A stretch of 64,000 nt of DNA from Sequoia sempervirens (Eukaryota > Streptophyta > Pinopsida > Cupressales > Cupressaceae), in contig VDFB02000003.1 of assembly GCA_007258455.2 (NCBI GenBank), positions 39,161,382 through 39,225,381 on the forward strand, read 5' to 3'. The notes below the pieces were generated by a model. It had not been told where the DNA came from. It saw only the letters and a program-made list of their open reading frames with translations, and made no database searches. Both the position numbers and the translations under genes were made by a program. Positions 11,041 to 22,903 of this stretch are shown one piece after another (within the stretch, counting starts at the first letter, position 1; every line of letters begins with the position of its first letter).

Positions 11041-14000
11041 TGTTTTCTACACAGCAAAAACTCAGAAAAAATATGATATCCTATCTCTCATGAAAGGTAA
11101 ATCTCTATCAGCAAGCCTCAAGAGATAACCCCAAGGTCTCTAATGTCAGATCTTGACAATGCATAAACAACTCAGTGATAAACGTGAAAATGCTAGTAAT
11201 CACAATGGGACCTTACTACAAGCAAATATTGAATCTTGATAACTTGCCAGATCTTGCAATACTGTGATACTTAAAATCCTAGATCTAACCCAAATGATAA
11301 TAGAAAATGCAAAATATAAGGGTTTTAAAGAGTTATCTAAATTTTAAACTATTCCTAAGATTAATAATGCAAATGAGAAAATACTTGAAATGGACCAATC
11401 CCTTAAAAACCAATTCCTACTCAACCTAGAAAAATTTGCAATCTTACAAAAATAGTGCAATCTTTTGAAGCGTTAAAGATTTTCAAATCATGAACATTCA
11501 TTCAAGACAATCCTGTTGCAACTGAAATGAATAATCTTCACAATCAAACTAAACACAATGAATGTGTGGTCCAGGTTGACTTTTCCAAACAACTACAATC
11601 AGATAGTTGCTGGGAGTATAGACCAAAGATTGCTACAAACACTTCAAGTATCAAATCATGAACACCATTAAACAAATCTAATTCTAAATCTAACATACAT
11701 CAACTATTTTCAAAGAAATTTTAAAGATAGAATAACAAGAACCATGTCAGATAAGAATAACACAAGTATGGCACCAAGTCACAATGTCATTACTTGCATC
11801 AAATTATCCACTATAGCAACAATTCCAGTTTTTTGTTACAATATTTGCTTGAGAAACAACTAACTCCTAACTCTAACTCCTACTCTACTGTTGAATTCAC
11901 TCTAACATTCAATTTCTCTAGCCCTTACAAATGAGGCGAAATGCCACATTTATAGAAAAACCCCAAAGTGTGTCGGCCTTAGAATTTACAATAACTAGCC
12001 ACAGAAACAAGTCGGCCCAGAGGAATTAAAAAAACAAAGGTCAAAATATGCATTAAATGCATATACACCAACCATGTCGACCTAGGATCTCCCACCAATT
12101 TGGTCCACTGCATTTAAAGAAGAAGCAAGATAATAGAGAAACACAAGGCTTGATGCAGCATTGTATTAACTACTTCCTCCCCGTCCTTATCTTTGGCGCA
12201 CTCTATCCTGTCCTTTATATGTTACCTCAATCTATCTTGTTGGACTGATATTTATTAATGATTGCACTGTAGGTCACTGTGTCATCCAACTTGTGTTCTA
12301 TTACTGGATCTTTCATTGACTGGAGAGTAAACATCCCACCACCACTTCCTCAATCATTCTGGACTAAGATGCCTTGGTTCATCAACAATATCGTTCATTG
12401 CCACAATATATTCCTTGATTTGAATCGCTAAACTTAGCATTGCCTCCCTCGTGCCACTTTCATTAGCTTGTGGATCTCAGAAACCCATAGAATGCACAAG
12501 ATTGTGGATTTATACTGCTCGGGGATTTAGAGCCCTCAGGGAATTTTCACGTAGAAGGATTTTCTCGAGCTATGTTCTTTCGGGGAATCCACCTCTCGGG
12601 GAATCTAGCATTGTTTGGATTTTCTGAACCTCCATATTCTTCGACGACAGTCTTCAATGATGTAGACCTCCTCATGCATTGGTGTTGAAACCTCATACCA
12701 GAATGAGGCTATCTTTCTCTCAGGAATCCTACTCTTTACATATAGCTTCATTCTTTCTGCCTCAATGATGGAGGATCCCTCTGTGTCTCTCTTAGCCTTT
12801 CCAGCCGCTACCTTGCTAGACTCAGCCTGCATCCATCAAATTCCAACATGAAAATCCGATTGTTGACAACATTTCATCAAAGTGTTAGCCCAAAATCATG
12901 ATACAACTATTAAATCAACCCTTAAGCATCAAAACTAAGAAGTTCAGGATTTCAAGCTAACCAGGGAAAACCAGCCTGGGAGGAATTTCAGAAAATTCTG
13001 AACTAGGCGTATTCTCCCGATGAGGCACCAATATCAACAATAGATTATCAAAATGAACAAAAGAATGCATGCATCATTGTGTAATCTATTAAATTAAGCA
13101 TAGAATATCAAGCATTCATCATCCAAAATCATTCTTCCATCAAGCATCTCAAGTGGCACAATACTTAGTAGAAAATTCAGAAAAAAACCGGCCGAACTAG
13201 AATTCCGCGAAGAGTGCAAAAATCCGAACACCAACACTTTTCTGGGAAACTGAAGGAATTCGGGAAAATCCAGCCAGAAAGGAAAGTCCTGAAGTTAGGA
13301 AAAAACCCATAGATTGGCGTGACCTTTGGTCTGTCAGAATGAAACTTATATCTCACAGTGACGGTAGATGTCTCGCCAATGGAGTTGTTCCAGATGCATA
13401 TTGTTGTGACTCTTGCTGACTGAATGTTTGGAAGCCATTGGTGAGACAAGTGAGTTCGGAGTGATCCCTACCGATAGCATTTGTCTTGTTGATGGGTTCT
13501 ATGATCAGACACTTTGGCATCGGGGAGACACAATTTAGTGTCTCACCAACATGCAATACAGTTGAACATTTTGACCGAATGAACTAGGGCGAAATACCAG
13601 ATAAGCATTGAGAATCCTCGAACCCTAAATGCAACCCTAGTTGAACATATCCAATCATCAATCACGCAGAGTCTAGCTCCCAGATGGATTTAAATCATAA
13701 AGCATCAAAAATTAATAGCAACTTGAGAGTTAGGACCGAAACCACATACCATGAATAGATCAAATTCAACCACAAATGTAATGAGCTGCTAACTCGGATG
13801 CCCTAGCGACCAAATCAACTTGAAACACTAGAAATCCATGTACCAACAAGCAAATCAAGAAATTCAAGCTTCAACTCATGCAATCTCAGATGTAAGAACA
13901 AATGCACAACAAAGATGAGAGCAAGTGATCCCAAATCCCTTTAAATTTGACCTCAGAAATCTTAGCTAGGTGCACCAATGGTGCAGACAAGATGGAATGG

Positions 14001-14358
14001 AGAAATTCAGGAACCCGACGACGAAACAGAATCCGAAAAAATCTGGACCGGGCCGAATTCCGCAGAGTCCTGAATTTTTTGGACTTCAGCGCTAAAGTTA
14101 CCTCACTAGGCTTTGGATGGAATCTAGGAAAATCCAGATGGGACGGATAATCCCAACCCTAAGTGAAAACCTGAATTGCTCAAAACTTAAGTTTCTCAAT
14201 GTGCGACCTAGGGGAATGACTTGGGCGGGCCAGATGAAAATCCAAGGACCTCAAAATCAATTAGGACAATAAAATCAATAGGCCCAAAAGATGCCAAAAT
14301 ACTAGAGCAAAAGAGGGTCCCTGCTTTTAGTGGGGCGTGTGTGTGAAACTACACAACA
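11041..14358 (-). repeat. G1 5' LTR (right copy)
   Basis: A complete LTR of about 3.3 kb. The + strand starts TGTTTTCTAC and ends ACACAACA, giving a short TGTT/AACA terminal inversion. It aligns with 1-3220 from 11143 on. On the element strand it ends at the primer site 11011-11028. Several open frames within it are not shared with the left copy and are not genes. Confidence 0.85.
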
Positions 14359-15074
14359 ATTAGTCAATTAAAATGAATAACTATACTACTAGTTGACATC
14401 AATTAATAATTAAATTGATTAAATATACTACCAATTGACAAAAATCAGCGAGCAGTGAATAAATATGACTAGATATATGACCAATGAAATCATTGAATAA
14501 AAATGACTAAATATACTACCAAATTGATCAAAATGATGATTAAAATTAATGACTAAATACACTATCAATGCATAAAAATCAGTGAATAAAAACAACTAAA
14601 TAAGTGACCATTTAACAATAATCAATGACTAAATATATCAATGAATAAAAAAATGACTAAATAAGTGACCAAATTACAACAATCAATGACTAAATCAACA
14701 ACTAAATAAGTGACCAGTTAAATATATCAGTGAATAAAAAATGACTAAATAAGTGACCAGATTATAGCAATCAATGACTAAATATATCAGTGGAAAAAAG
14801 TGACTAAATAAGTGACCAGATTATAGCAATCAATGACTAAATCAATGACTAAATATATCAGTGGAAAAAAGTGACTAAATAAGTGACCAGATCACAACAA
14901 TGAATGATTAAAAAGCCAACTAAATATACTACCAAATCAATCAATCAAAACAACCAACAAATGACTAAAAATGGTTTAGTCATCAATCTGGTCATGTTAT
15001 ATATGACTGGAAATAAACTACTAATGGTCACGTGACCAACTGTAGTCATTTATAAGCAATTTTTTCTTAGTAGT
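14359..15074 (-). mobile_element. CACTA-like (EnSpm) subterminal repeat end, partial
   Basis: The stretch is a dense array of short motifs, TGACTAAATA and GTGACCA, in direct orientation, with inverted copies near the right end (TTTAGTCAT at about 14977; GGTCATGTTAT; a perfect palindrome GGTCACGTGACC at 15026-15037). A 59-base unit recurs several times between about 14600 and 14900. The right edge, read on the minus strand, is CTACTAAGAAAAAATTGC, close to the CACTACTAAGAAA-type tip of CACTA transposons. Dense direct and inverted subterminal repeats are a hallmark of that superfamily, where transposase binds. The transposase and the other end are absent; G1 abuts the left side. Confidence 0.5.
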
Positions 15075-16229
15075 TTATTGTTGTTTCTATACTAGTGTAT
15101 ATGTAGTTGCAAATCTTGTAAACTTGTATCTTGGACAAGAAAAAAGGTTTGGACTACTTGGGAGCTTGTCACAAATGGCCAATCCCCTATTTACCTTTCT
15201 ATTTCCACATACAATCAATGATATAGAGAGAGTAGAAAATATGTGTGCTCTCTATCCTATGCATCTAGATTAAGAGCAATAAATTTATGAATATCATTTC
15301 TAGGTCTACAAGAAGAAATAAAATAGTTTGAATGTATGTCAAAAGGAAATAAGGAACCCAATAAGTGCCAAAAAGACTAAATAATTCACAAATACTATTA
15401 GAAAATATAAATAATGAGAAATGCTTGAACACAATCACCTCACACCATGAATGAAGGTGAAAACCTGTACAAATCACAAACAAGATATCCCCAAGAATGT
15501 AATAATTTTAAGAAAACCCACATTAGGAAATATAGTGCTCAAAGAACCTTTGAATGATAGTAAAGGGTGATGATAATAATCACATAAAAGATTGAAAATG
15601 AGAGATCTTGATTGAAAAGAGTGTAGTGAGCTTGGATTCTTGAAAATGTTGTATTAAAAAATGAGAACCAAAATGGAAGATGAAGAGTCACGAGGTTCAA
15701 ATTGGATATTGGGATTCACTCTAGGTTGATCAATGAAAGAAAAGTGGCAAGATTTGAGAAAATGATTGTCGTATGTATAAAAATTTAATAGATGCTAGTA
15801 CATTGTGCAAACATCCACACATCATCTTAGTTTCCTAGTACATTAAGTCATCTAAATACATGGCATATTATCATAACATGATACGAATGCAAAAGTAACA
15901 TTGGTTAACTCAAAAAAGGAAAAAAACATGAAAGAACATAATAGACTAGGAGATATGAACAATAAATTGAACCCAAAACATAACATGAAAATTGTAAGGG
16001 TATATAATTTTGAAATTACACTACAAGTATGAAGTTTAAATATAAAGAGAAAAATGTGGTACTTGAAGGAATTTTTGGTAGAACAACGCAAGTGGTTACA
16101 ACTAAAATAATGGGGAATAATTTTCACAAAAGACAATTTTCTTTTGTAGCAAATTTTTTGGTGATTCTTACAAATGTATTCAATGGGAAAACAATGCTCT
16201 TATCATATTTATATTTTCAATATTTTGGA
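15075..16229. other. AT-rich sequence, no feature recognised
   Basis: I see no motif-bearing frame, LTR end or repeat here. The open frames are short and rich in Phe, Ile and Lys, as random AT-rich DNA gives. Confidence 0.5.
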
Positions 16230-16700
16230 TAAGGCTAGTGCGGTGTTTAGTGATTTTCCTCAAGGACTACCACCATATAGAAAATTTTAATATATCATGG
16301 AGTTGGAACCAACCTTTAATCCTATCATGACCACTCTTTACTACCACCCAATAATGTACAAGGAGGAAATAGAAAAGGCCATAAAAGATCTCTTGGTCGA
16401 TGTGGGTCACATCAAGCCTAGCTCTAGCCCATTTTATTTATCCATTTTTCTTGTGAAGAAGAAAATAGGCACTATGAATATGTGTATTGATTATAGAGCT
16501 TTGAACAAAAAGACCAAAATAAGGGTACCTCATTCCTAATATCAATGAAGTAATTAGCAATTTTCATGGATCTATGCATTTTTGAAGATTGTTATGAGAT
16601 CATGTTATTATTAGATTTACGTGAGTGGTGAGAATGTGCAAAAAAAAACTTTAGATGTTATTTTGGGCACTTTAAATTCTTTTCCATGGTATTTGGTTTG
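16230..16700 (+). pseudogene. Ty3/Gypsy RT N-terminal relic
   Basis: Plus-strand translation gives Gypsy RT motifs in the right order across several frames: QGLPPYRKF, MELEP, EEIEKAIKDLL, GHIKPSSSPF, VKKKIGTMNMCIDYRALNKK, then after a frameshift NINEVISNFHGS, and after another FGHFKFFSMVFGL (the MPFGL region, about 16655-16700). The catalytic YxDD part is missing. The look is chromovirus-like and differs from G1. It is an old fragment with no LTR that I could pair to it. Confidence 0.75.
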
Positions 16701-17229
16701 TATATTTTTTAGGTACTTTTCATTCATACATTGTTTTGGGACTCAATTTGACAATGCAAAAAAATGTTTGATTCTTAGGCCCCTCATGCATTGGGCCTCA
16801 TTTTTCCCATCATCTATTAACAATTTGAGAAATATTAAAATGGGTCTTTTCTTGGTAAATTTGTTTAAATTTTATTACTCTTCATCCTCCATGTTCATAT
16901 TAGATGTCAGAAGTTGTAAGTATCCAAAAAAGTTCTAATTCTAGAAATATTTTGGTCATTTTCATCAATTTTTGTAGAGTTGTAGAGTTCTAGTGGACTG
17001 TAGGATTTCTTTTGTTTGTTTGATCTCCTATCCTAACCCTTGATACCATGTAGAATTTTTATATAGTATATCAGGTCCCTTTTTTTCTCCATTTCCTTTA
17101 TTCTATTAGTTTGTAGAGTACATTTAGACTTCAACTTATTTGTCTTGATGTCTTGACCTCCCATCCTTTTTTGCATCCTTGTATTCTCCCATTCTTTATT
17201 TTCCATCAATTTTTAGGTGCTTTAAATAT
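16701..17229. other. AT/pyrimidine-rich flank, possible LTR edge
   Basis: No coding signal. At 17036-17048 the minus strand reads TGGTATCAAGGGT next to TGTAGAATTT on the plus strand, which could be a primer site and LTR edge of a lost minus-strand element. No second LTR copy is visible, so this stays weak. Confidence 0.25.
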
Positions 17230-18768
17230 TGAAACGAAGAAAAATAGGTGTTGGATGAAAAGGGATTCACCACAGTGACATATTTTCCTAAATTCATTCA
17301 AAATGCAAGCTATAATATGCAAATGACTAACAATAATCAAATTTGATAGAAACAGTGATCAAAAGGCAGATCTGGAAAGAGGAAAACAATGTGTACCTTT
17401 CACCAAAAGTCACCATTTAAAGCTCACTGAGGACTCATCTGCCCTATGGTGAATGGGTCCTGGCTAGGGTTTCTAAGAAATGCTTTCTAGGTTCTCTTAT
17501 GCCAAGTTTACACTCCCAGATTCTCGATTTTGACTATCGGACAACCGAAAATAAATCATGTAGAAGAGTTTCTATGAAATGACAACTTTCCTTGCAAATT
17601 TCTTCAATTTTTCTCTACAAAGGATCTTCAACCTAAAATCTATAATCACACATCAAAGAGAGAAAAATGTTGTTTGTTAGGTGAATGGGGGTTTGCCTTG
17701 GTCAAACCCTTTTTTTGGTAATTAAGCCTTGAAATGAAAATGAAACATGAAGGAGGAATGATGAATGAACAACAATGTGTAACAACTCACCATGCCTTTA
17801 ATGTAACCTTCGATTATAGATCTGCAACTTGTATGAGTTAGCTTCAAAGGATGAGGATATTGATCATGAATCTTGATGTGAAACAATGCCTTTGATATGT
17901 TTGATTAGATCTTGAACACTACATTACCAAATTAGCTCAAACAACATGCATGATGCAATATGACTTTGACATGATGAAATGAATCTTGATTGCTGCAATA
18001 ATCCTCTATAAATCTGCCCTTGAATGCATTGAAAATGCTCTTGAATACCCTTGATCACACTTGCTCATAAATTTGATAGAATTCTTGAAGACTTGAAATT
18101 TCTAGGATGAAAATATTAGGATGAAACATAGTGAAATGACCTCTTATTTCTACATATGTTAACATAAATTCCCAAAATTCAAATATCACAAGCTAACATT
18201 GAATTGTAGATTTGAAATCATTAAAATACCACCAAAAACATATTTTAAAGGGGGGCCCTAGGTCTAAGTGAGGACCCATTCACCATAGTGCGAATGGGTC
18301 CTAGGTCACTTACCTAGGAAACACATTGCTTAGTGTTAAACATTATGTTAAATTAGGGTCCTAGGTCTAAGTGAGGACCCATTTTCCCTATGATGAATGG
18401 GCCCTAGTTCACTTACCTAGGACACACATCTTCCAAAGTTAAGTGTTGTGTAATGGAATTTATGAATGTCTAGTTTTATCCCTTGGAAATTGCATTTAAT
18501 TAGGCTTGAATTTGAATTAAAGGGGCCAATTAAGGAAAATTAACCTCAATTAATTAATAAAGCCCTAGATTAATGTGAAAATGTAAAGGTACACCTTACA
18601 ACACCAAAAATAAGGCACAATTAAGTCCATTTAATTTAAAAGGCCCCTAAACTTAATGTGAATATGAAAAACATATTACAACACTAAATTAAGGCATAAT
18701 TAAGCTCATTTTATTATTAATTATTCCCAAATTAAGTGTGAAAAAAGGATAATTTTTCCTACACTACA
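17230..18768 (-). repeat. T2 3' LTR (left copy)
   Basis: 1539 bases, aligned end to end with 25946-27488. It holds three hairpins built on GGAC(C/T)CAT...ATGGGTCC: 17431-17460, 18257-18318 and 18360-18421. The second extends outward through CCTAGGT/ACCTAGG and AAGTGA/TCACTT. A GGGTTTG/CAAACCC hairpin lies at 17689-17709. Confidence 0.88.
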
Positions 18769-18821
18769 TTTTTCCCCCACTTTAGTGAGAGTGTGACCCC
18801 ATGTCAAACTCACACTAAAGT
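18769..18821 (-). promoter_or_regulatory. T2 polypurine tract preceded by hairpin
   Basis: On the element strand, arms ACTTTAGTGTGAG and CTCTCACTAAAGT (18809-18821 and 18779-18791, 12 of 13 pairing) lead directly into GGGGGAAAAA and then the LTR start TGTAGTGTAGG. The G-run next to the 3' LTR is the expected plus-strand primer. The same hairpin plus purine run occurs in T3 (29210-29263) and T4 (52783-52830). Confidence 0.75.
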
Positions 18822-19047
18822 AGACATTCAAGACACTTATGTATGGAGCAATGACAAAGATACATAGTCATACATCATCAAAGACCAAGAAGATCAAGCC
18901 TAGATGGTCCAATCTGTGCGGAACACATCTAAGCTATCTATTTTGCACTCACTCCAAGGTAGTAGAACTTCAAGCTATCCACTAGGCGAATCTCCCAATA
19001 AAGTGGCTTAGTGAGAAAGTCATGCATCTCTTTCGGCTTCTCACTGT
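18822..19047 (-). other. T2 3' noncoding region, part 1
   Basis: No coding signal. It is the part of the T2 3' region left of the nested element N1; the rest resumes at 22904. Confidence 0.6.
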
Positions 19048-19903
19048 TGATGCAGCCACGGTTGGAGGGTCCTCAAAGAGAACATTCCAGACCATGCAAC
19101 AAGAGTCACACAATGGAAGCAGCACATAAAATGGAAGCAAATATCAATTCAAACATTATGATTATTAGAAAATTCAATTACAATCATCCGACAACATCTG
19201 GGCTTACAGATTCAGCTTGCGGGCCTAATTACAACATGCTCAAATTACCCTCTTCTTACATGCTCCTCAATGTGAGCGAAAACCCTAGAGAAACTCTTTC
19301 TCTAATCTCTAACTGTAAACTTCACTACTTACTACCACTACCACTGCCACTGCCACTACCTTCTAATGATCAATTACAATGCTTTATATACATTCACAGA
19401 TCCAGAAACATCTGTGTCGGCCAAAAAGATCATTACAATCTCTAATTAAGAAAATGTAATGTGTGTGTGCATATGTCAGCCTCAAATTTGAATTACTCCT
19501 CAGTGAATGCATGAGATGAAGTGTGGACCTACATCAAGGTCGGGGAAACCCCATAGAACATTTTGAATCACACTGTTAAGATCCGCAAGATACAGGAATG
19601 ATCCACAAGCGATCAAACTGGCCATTAGATAAGAACATTATTTTGGTGCCGGTTCAAGAACAGCCACAAAATCTAGAAGCAATAACTTGTCAAAAAATGA
19701 ACCAATCGCGCTCAAAATTTGGAATAAAGAAAATGAACATGTCGACGATGTAAACATAGATCCGCAAGGTCTAGCGAGAAAACATGAAGAATCATCATAT
19801 CTACCAACTCAAACTAAATAGAAACTGAAACAAAGACAAACAGGAATGAAAATATTTTTTGGGTGATGTAGGATTGCCACGACCCAAGGATGCTCATGCA
19901 TCA
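19048..19903 (-). repeat. N1 3' LTR (left copy)
   Basis: 856 bases matching 22046-22903. It contains a CCACTGCCACTGCC-type hexamer run near 19336-19362, present in both copies. On the element strand the LTR starts TGATGCATGAGC. The adjoining internal end reads CAGGGGTGTC, a poor polypurine tract. Confidence 0.88.
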
Positions 19904-20059
19904 GACACCCCTGGTGAGAAAAGATGTTCCATGAGAGGAACTCATGAACATCGAACTGGGTTCAGGATGTAGATCACATGCTCATTCTTGATCCAAATGT
20001 ATTCTTTGTCTGCACTTTTCTTCCTCCTAACCTCCCTTCTTAATTTCCTCAGTTAGATC
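19904..20059 (-). other. N1 3' untranslated end
   Basis: Short purine-rich stretch on the element strand, without coding signal, between the protease tail and the 3' LTR. Confidence 0.5.
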
Positions 20060-20880
20060 CTACAACTTCTTTTGTTTATCCTCCTTTTTCTGCCTCATAC
20101 CTACACAAGGTAGTAAGGGACATTTACCACCCCTCACCTTCTTCCACCCATCTGATCTACAAGACTTCATCTTATCTGCCATCTTGTTTGCAACCCAAGT
20201 TTTATGTTGCACAACTCTGCCTTTACACTCTTCTAGTTCCATCTCTCTTCCAGATTTAGCCACAAGGTTCTTCAAGCCCATGACATCTTTCAATACAACC
20301 TTTGCATCTCACTTCTCAACTCTGCAACTCTTCACAAGACTCAAGTTCCTCACTTCCTCCTGCTTATTCTTCAAGGAATCCAAGGTAAACTTTTGTCCAT
20401 TCTTCTCTACCGTAATCAAATTTCTCTTGCAATCATATATAGCTCCTCTATCAAATTGCTAGGGTCTACCCAACAAAACATGACAAACACTCAGACAAAA
20501 GATCACACAAAACTTCATCTCTAAAGGGTCCAATATTAATGTTCACCTAGCACTGCTCTTTCACTTCCTTTACATGATCATCTTGTAACCAACTTATCCT
20601 ATAAGGAAAAGGATGTGGAATCCTCTTCAAACCAAGCTTCTCCACCATCTCCTCAGATACCAAGTTATCAGTACTTCCAGTGTCCACAATAACCTTACAA
20701 CACTTACCTCTAGATTTGCGCACAGTCCAGAAAAGATTCTTCCTTTGCAAAGTGTCAAGCTCTTCCCTGCTCTGCCTCATTAAGACTCTCCTAAGCATAA
20801 GGGATTCTCCCTACTTTGGTGCTATCCCATCTTCAACTACCTACTCTTCCTGTGCTATACAATTCTTCTTACCATTTCCT
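20060..20880 (-). pseudogene. N1 aspartic protease and C-terminal tail
   Basis: The active site is VIVDTGSTDNLVSEEMV (within 20547-20798), a standard DTG. It is followed by GLKRIPHPFPYRISWL. After a break come VCHVLLGRP and QFDRGAIYD (about 20400-20485), the C-terminal LLGRPW motif with Trp changed to TAG. The tail that follows (20060-20293 in frame) is Lys-rich and has no RT motif. In autonomous relatives RT would begin here; instead the sequence runs to the 3' untranslated end. The protease would process Gag if expressed. Confidence 0.8.
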
Positions 20881-20904
20881 TTATTTGATCCCTCAAAACA
20901 CTCA

Positions 20905-21830
20905 AAAGATCAATGTACAATCTCTCCACACTTGAAATTTTTTCCCAAGAACTCTTTGTTGCCATTTCCTCTCCTTTGTAACCTTTGTTCTAATTCTTTA
21001 CTCCACTTAGGTCTTAATTCTTCTTCACTTGTCTGCTTCTCTCGGTTATTACTTATCTGCTTTTCTCTCCCTCTGGGATTATTCTGTTGTCTTTTCTTCA
21101 CTTTATCTTCTGCCTTTAGAGCATATTGGTAGGCATCTTCAACTGTGGAAATCCTCAACATACTCATCTCATCCTAAATGTTAAATCTAAGGCCATTTAT
21201 ATACCTTTCCACCTTCTCCCTAGTCATCTCTCGGTGCCCAAATCTGATTCTCATCTTGTAGAATTCCTTAGTATATTCTTTCACACTCATGTCCTTCTGC
21301 TTCAAGTTCTACAACTTCTTGAATAGTTCCAACTCATAGTCTTCCAAAATAAACTTAGCCTTCAGCCTTGCAACCATCTGTCTCCACCGAGTGATTCTTG
21401 TTTCACCATTCTCCACTCTATCCTTCTGTAATTCTTTCCACCATAAAGAAGTGTGTCCTTTCAACTAATTTTGTGTCAATCTAACCCTCAACAGGTCTCT
21501 AATTTCCTCAAGCTCAAAATAGTATTCCAACTCTCCTATCTAGTCTATCAAGTCTTCTGAATTCAATGTACCAGAGAAGTTAGAAACTTTCACCCTATGA
21601 ATTTTACTTACTTGTGCCACTACTCTCAACAATCTCTCTTCTCTCTCATATGTTGTTCCTTCAGCCTCTTCAGCCTTAGGTTCTTCTACAACTTCTTCAT
21701 ATTCATCCTTCGGTTCATGGTTTCTCCTCAAACCACCCAAGAGGTTTCAGATCTCATTCCTCATCTCATTTATAAAGTCCTCTATCATCTGCTCCATTCT
21801 TATAGGGTTCATCCTTCTCGGTGACATCTC
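20905..21830 (-). pseudogene. N1 gag
   Basis: Retrotransposon gag domain on the minus strand: FSGTLNSEDLID, ELEYYFEL, LKGHTSLWW, RLKAKFILEDYE, MSVKEYTKEFYKM, VERYINGLRF. A basic linker follows, then a zinc knuckle starting FKCGE near 20930 (second half degraded). TAG stops interrupt it at about 21541, 21465, 21310 and 21175, but the frame otherwise persists. The N-terminus is acidic (21660-21740). The protein would form the particle. Confidence 0.82.
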
Positions 21831-22030
21831 TCACCCTACTTGGTGCAATTGCCTCAACTCGGCAATTTGACTACAAGGTTTCAGTTGCCTCTCACTCGAT
21901 GATTTATTGAACACACCTACAACCTGCCTCAAATCAGTGATCTGTTCACCCAAGGAATACCACAAGGACCACAACCCACTGAAGGTTTGCAACCATCTTT
22001 CATCTCAAGATTCATAGGTTCTCAACCATT
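21831..22030 (-). other. N1 gag leader / N-terminus
   Basis: Links the primer site to gag. No clear start codon could be chosen because frames are interrupted. Confidence 0.4.
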
Positions 22031-22043
22031 AGCTTTGATACCA
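22031..22043 (-). other. N1 primer-binding site (initiator-Met type)
   Basis: The minus strand reads TGGTATCAAAGCT, one base off the common plant TGGTATCAGAGC primer site, two bases inside the LTR. Confidence 0.8.
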
Positions 22044-22045
22044 TC

Positions 22046-22903
22046 TAATGTAGCCACGATCGGAGGGTCCTCAAAGTGAACAGTCAGGACCATGCAGCAA
22101 GAGTCACACAATGGAAGCAGCACAAAAAATGGAAGAAAATATCAATTCAAACATTCTGATTATTATAAAATTCAATTACAATCATTCGACAACATTCAAG
22201 CTTATATATTTGACTCGCAGGCCTGATTACAACATGCTCAAATTACCCTCTTCTTACATGCTCCTCGATGTGAGCAAAAACCCTAAAGAAACTCTTCTTT
22301 CTCTAATCTCTAACTTTAAACTTCACTACTTACTACCACTACCACTGCCACTGCCACTGCCTTCTAATGATCAATTACAATGATTTATATACATTCACAG
22401 ATCCAGAAACATCCGCATCGGCCCAAAAGATCATTACAATCTCTAATTAAGAAAATGTAATGTATGCGTGCATATGTTGGCCTCAAATTTCTATTACTCC
22501 TCACTGAATGCATGAGATGATGTGTGGACCTAAATCAAGGTTAGGGACACCCCATAGAACATTTTGAATCACACTATTAAGATCTACAAGATATGGGAAT
22601 GATCCACAAGTGATCAAACTGGTCGTTAGATAAGAACATTATTTTGGTGTCGGTTCAAGAACAGCCACAAAATCCATAAGCAATAACTTGCCAAAAAATG
22701 AACCAATCATGGTCAAAATTTGGAATAAGGAAAATGAACATGTCGACGACGTAAACATAGATCCTCAAGGTCTGGCGAGAAAACATGAAGAATCACTGGA
22801 TCTACCAACTCGAACTGAACAGAAACTGAAACAAAGACAAACAGGAATAAAAATATTTTTGGGTGATGCAAGATTACCATGACCCAAGGATGCTCCTGCA
22901 TCA
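22046..22903 (-). repeat. N1 5' LTR (right copy)
   Basis: 858 bases, nearly collinear with 19048-19903. Its first bases are TAATG where the left copy has TGATG, a point change at the tip. Confidence 0.88.

Larger units (their letters stand above)
1..14358 (-). mobile_element. G1: Ty3/Gypsy LTR retrotransposon, Tat/Athila-like, degraded
   Basis: Two long direct repeats (1-3220 and 11041-14358) bracket a minus-strand gag-pol region. Window base 1 aligns with base 11143, so about 100 bases of the left LTR lie outside the window and the element is about 14.4 kb. Reading right to left the order is gag, protease, a plant/archaeal-type RNase H, reverse transcriptase, Gypsy RNase H, integrase. Protease and gag zinc-knuckle forms fit the non-chromoviral Tat/Athila side of Gypsy. 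Several in-frame stops and frameshifts show it is dead. The right flank is a CACTA-like repeat into which G1 seems to have inserted. A 5-bp target duplication cannot be tested because the left flank is missing. Confidence 0.9.
19048..22903 (-). mobile_element. N1: gag-protease-only LTR element nested in T2
   Basis: Direct repeats 19048-19903 and 22046-22903 bracket a 2.1 kb internal region with gag and protease only. The LTR tips are TRATGYAG and TGCATCA. An initiator-Met type primer site sits at 22031-22043. N2 (37093-42041) has the same LTR tips, the same GGATGCTC(A/C)TRCATCA ending and the same reduced gene content, so gag-protease-only is a property of the family and not one deletion. Flanking bases ACTGT and ACATT are not an exact duplication. 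Confidence 0.88.

Noticed and set aside
14570..14900. CRISPR-like look of the spaced TGACTAAATA repeats
   Set aside because: Spacers are themselves repeated, units are degenerate and directions mixed; the pattern fits CACTA subterminal repeats in a plant genome.
17036..17060. TGGTATCAAGGGT as primer site of another minus-strand LTR element
   Set aside because: No second LTR copy or adjacent coding region supports it; kept only as a remark.
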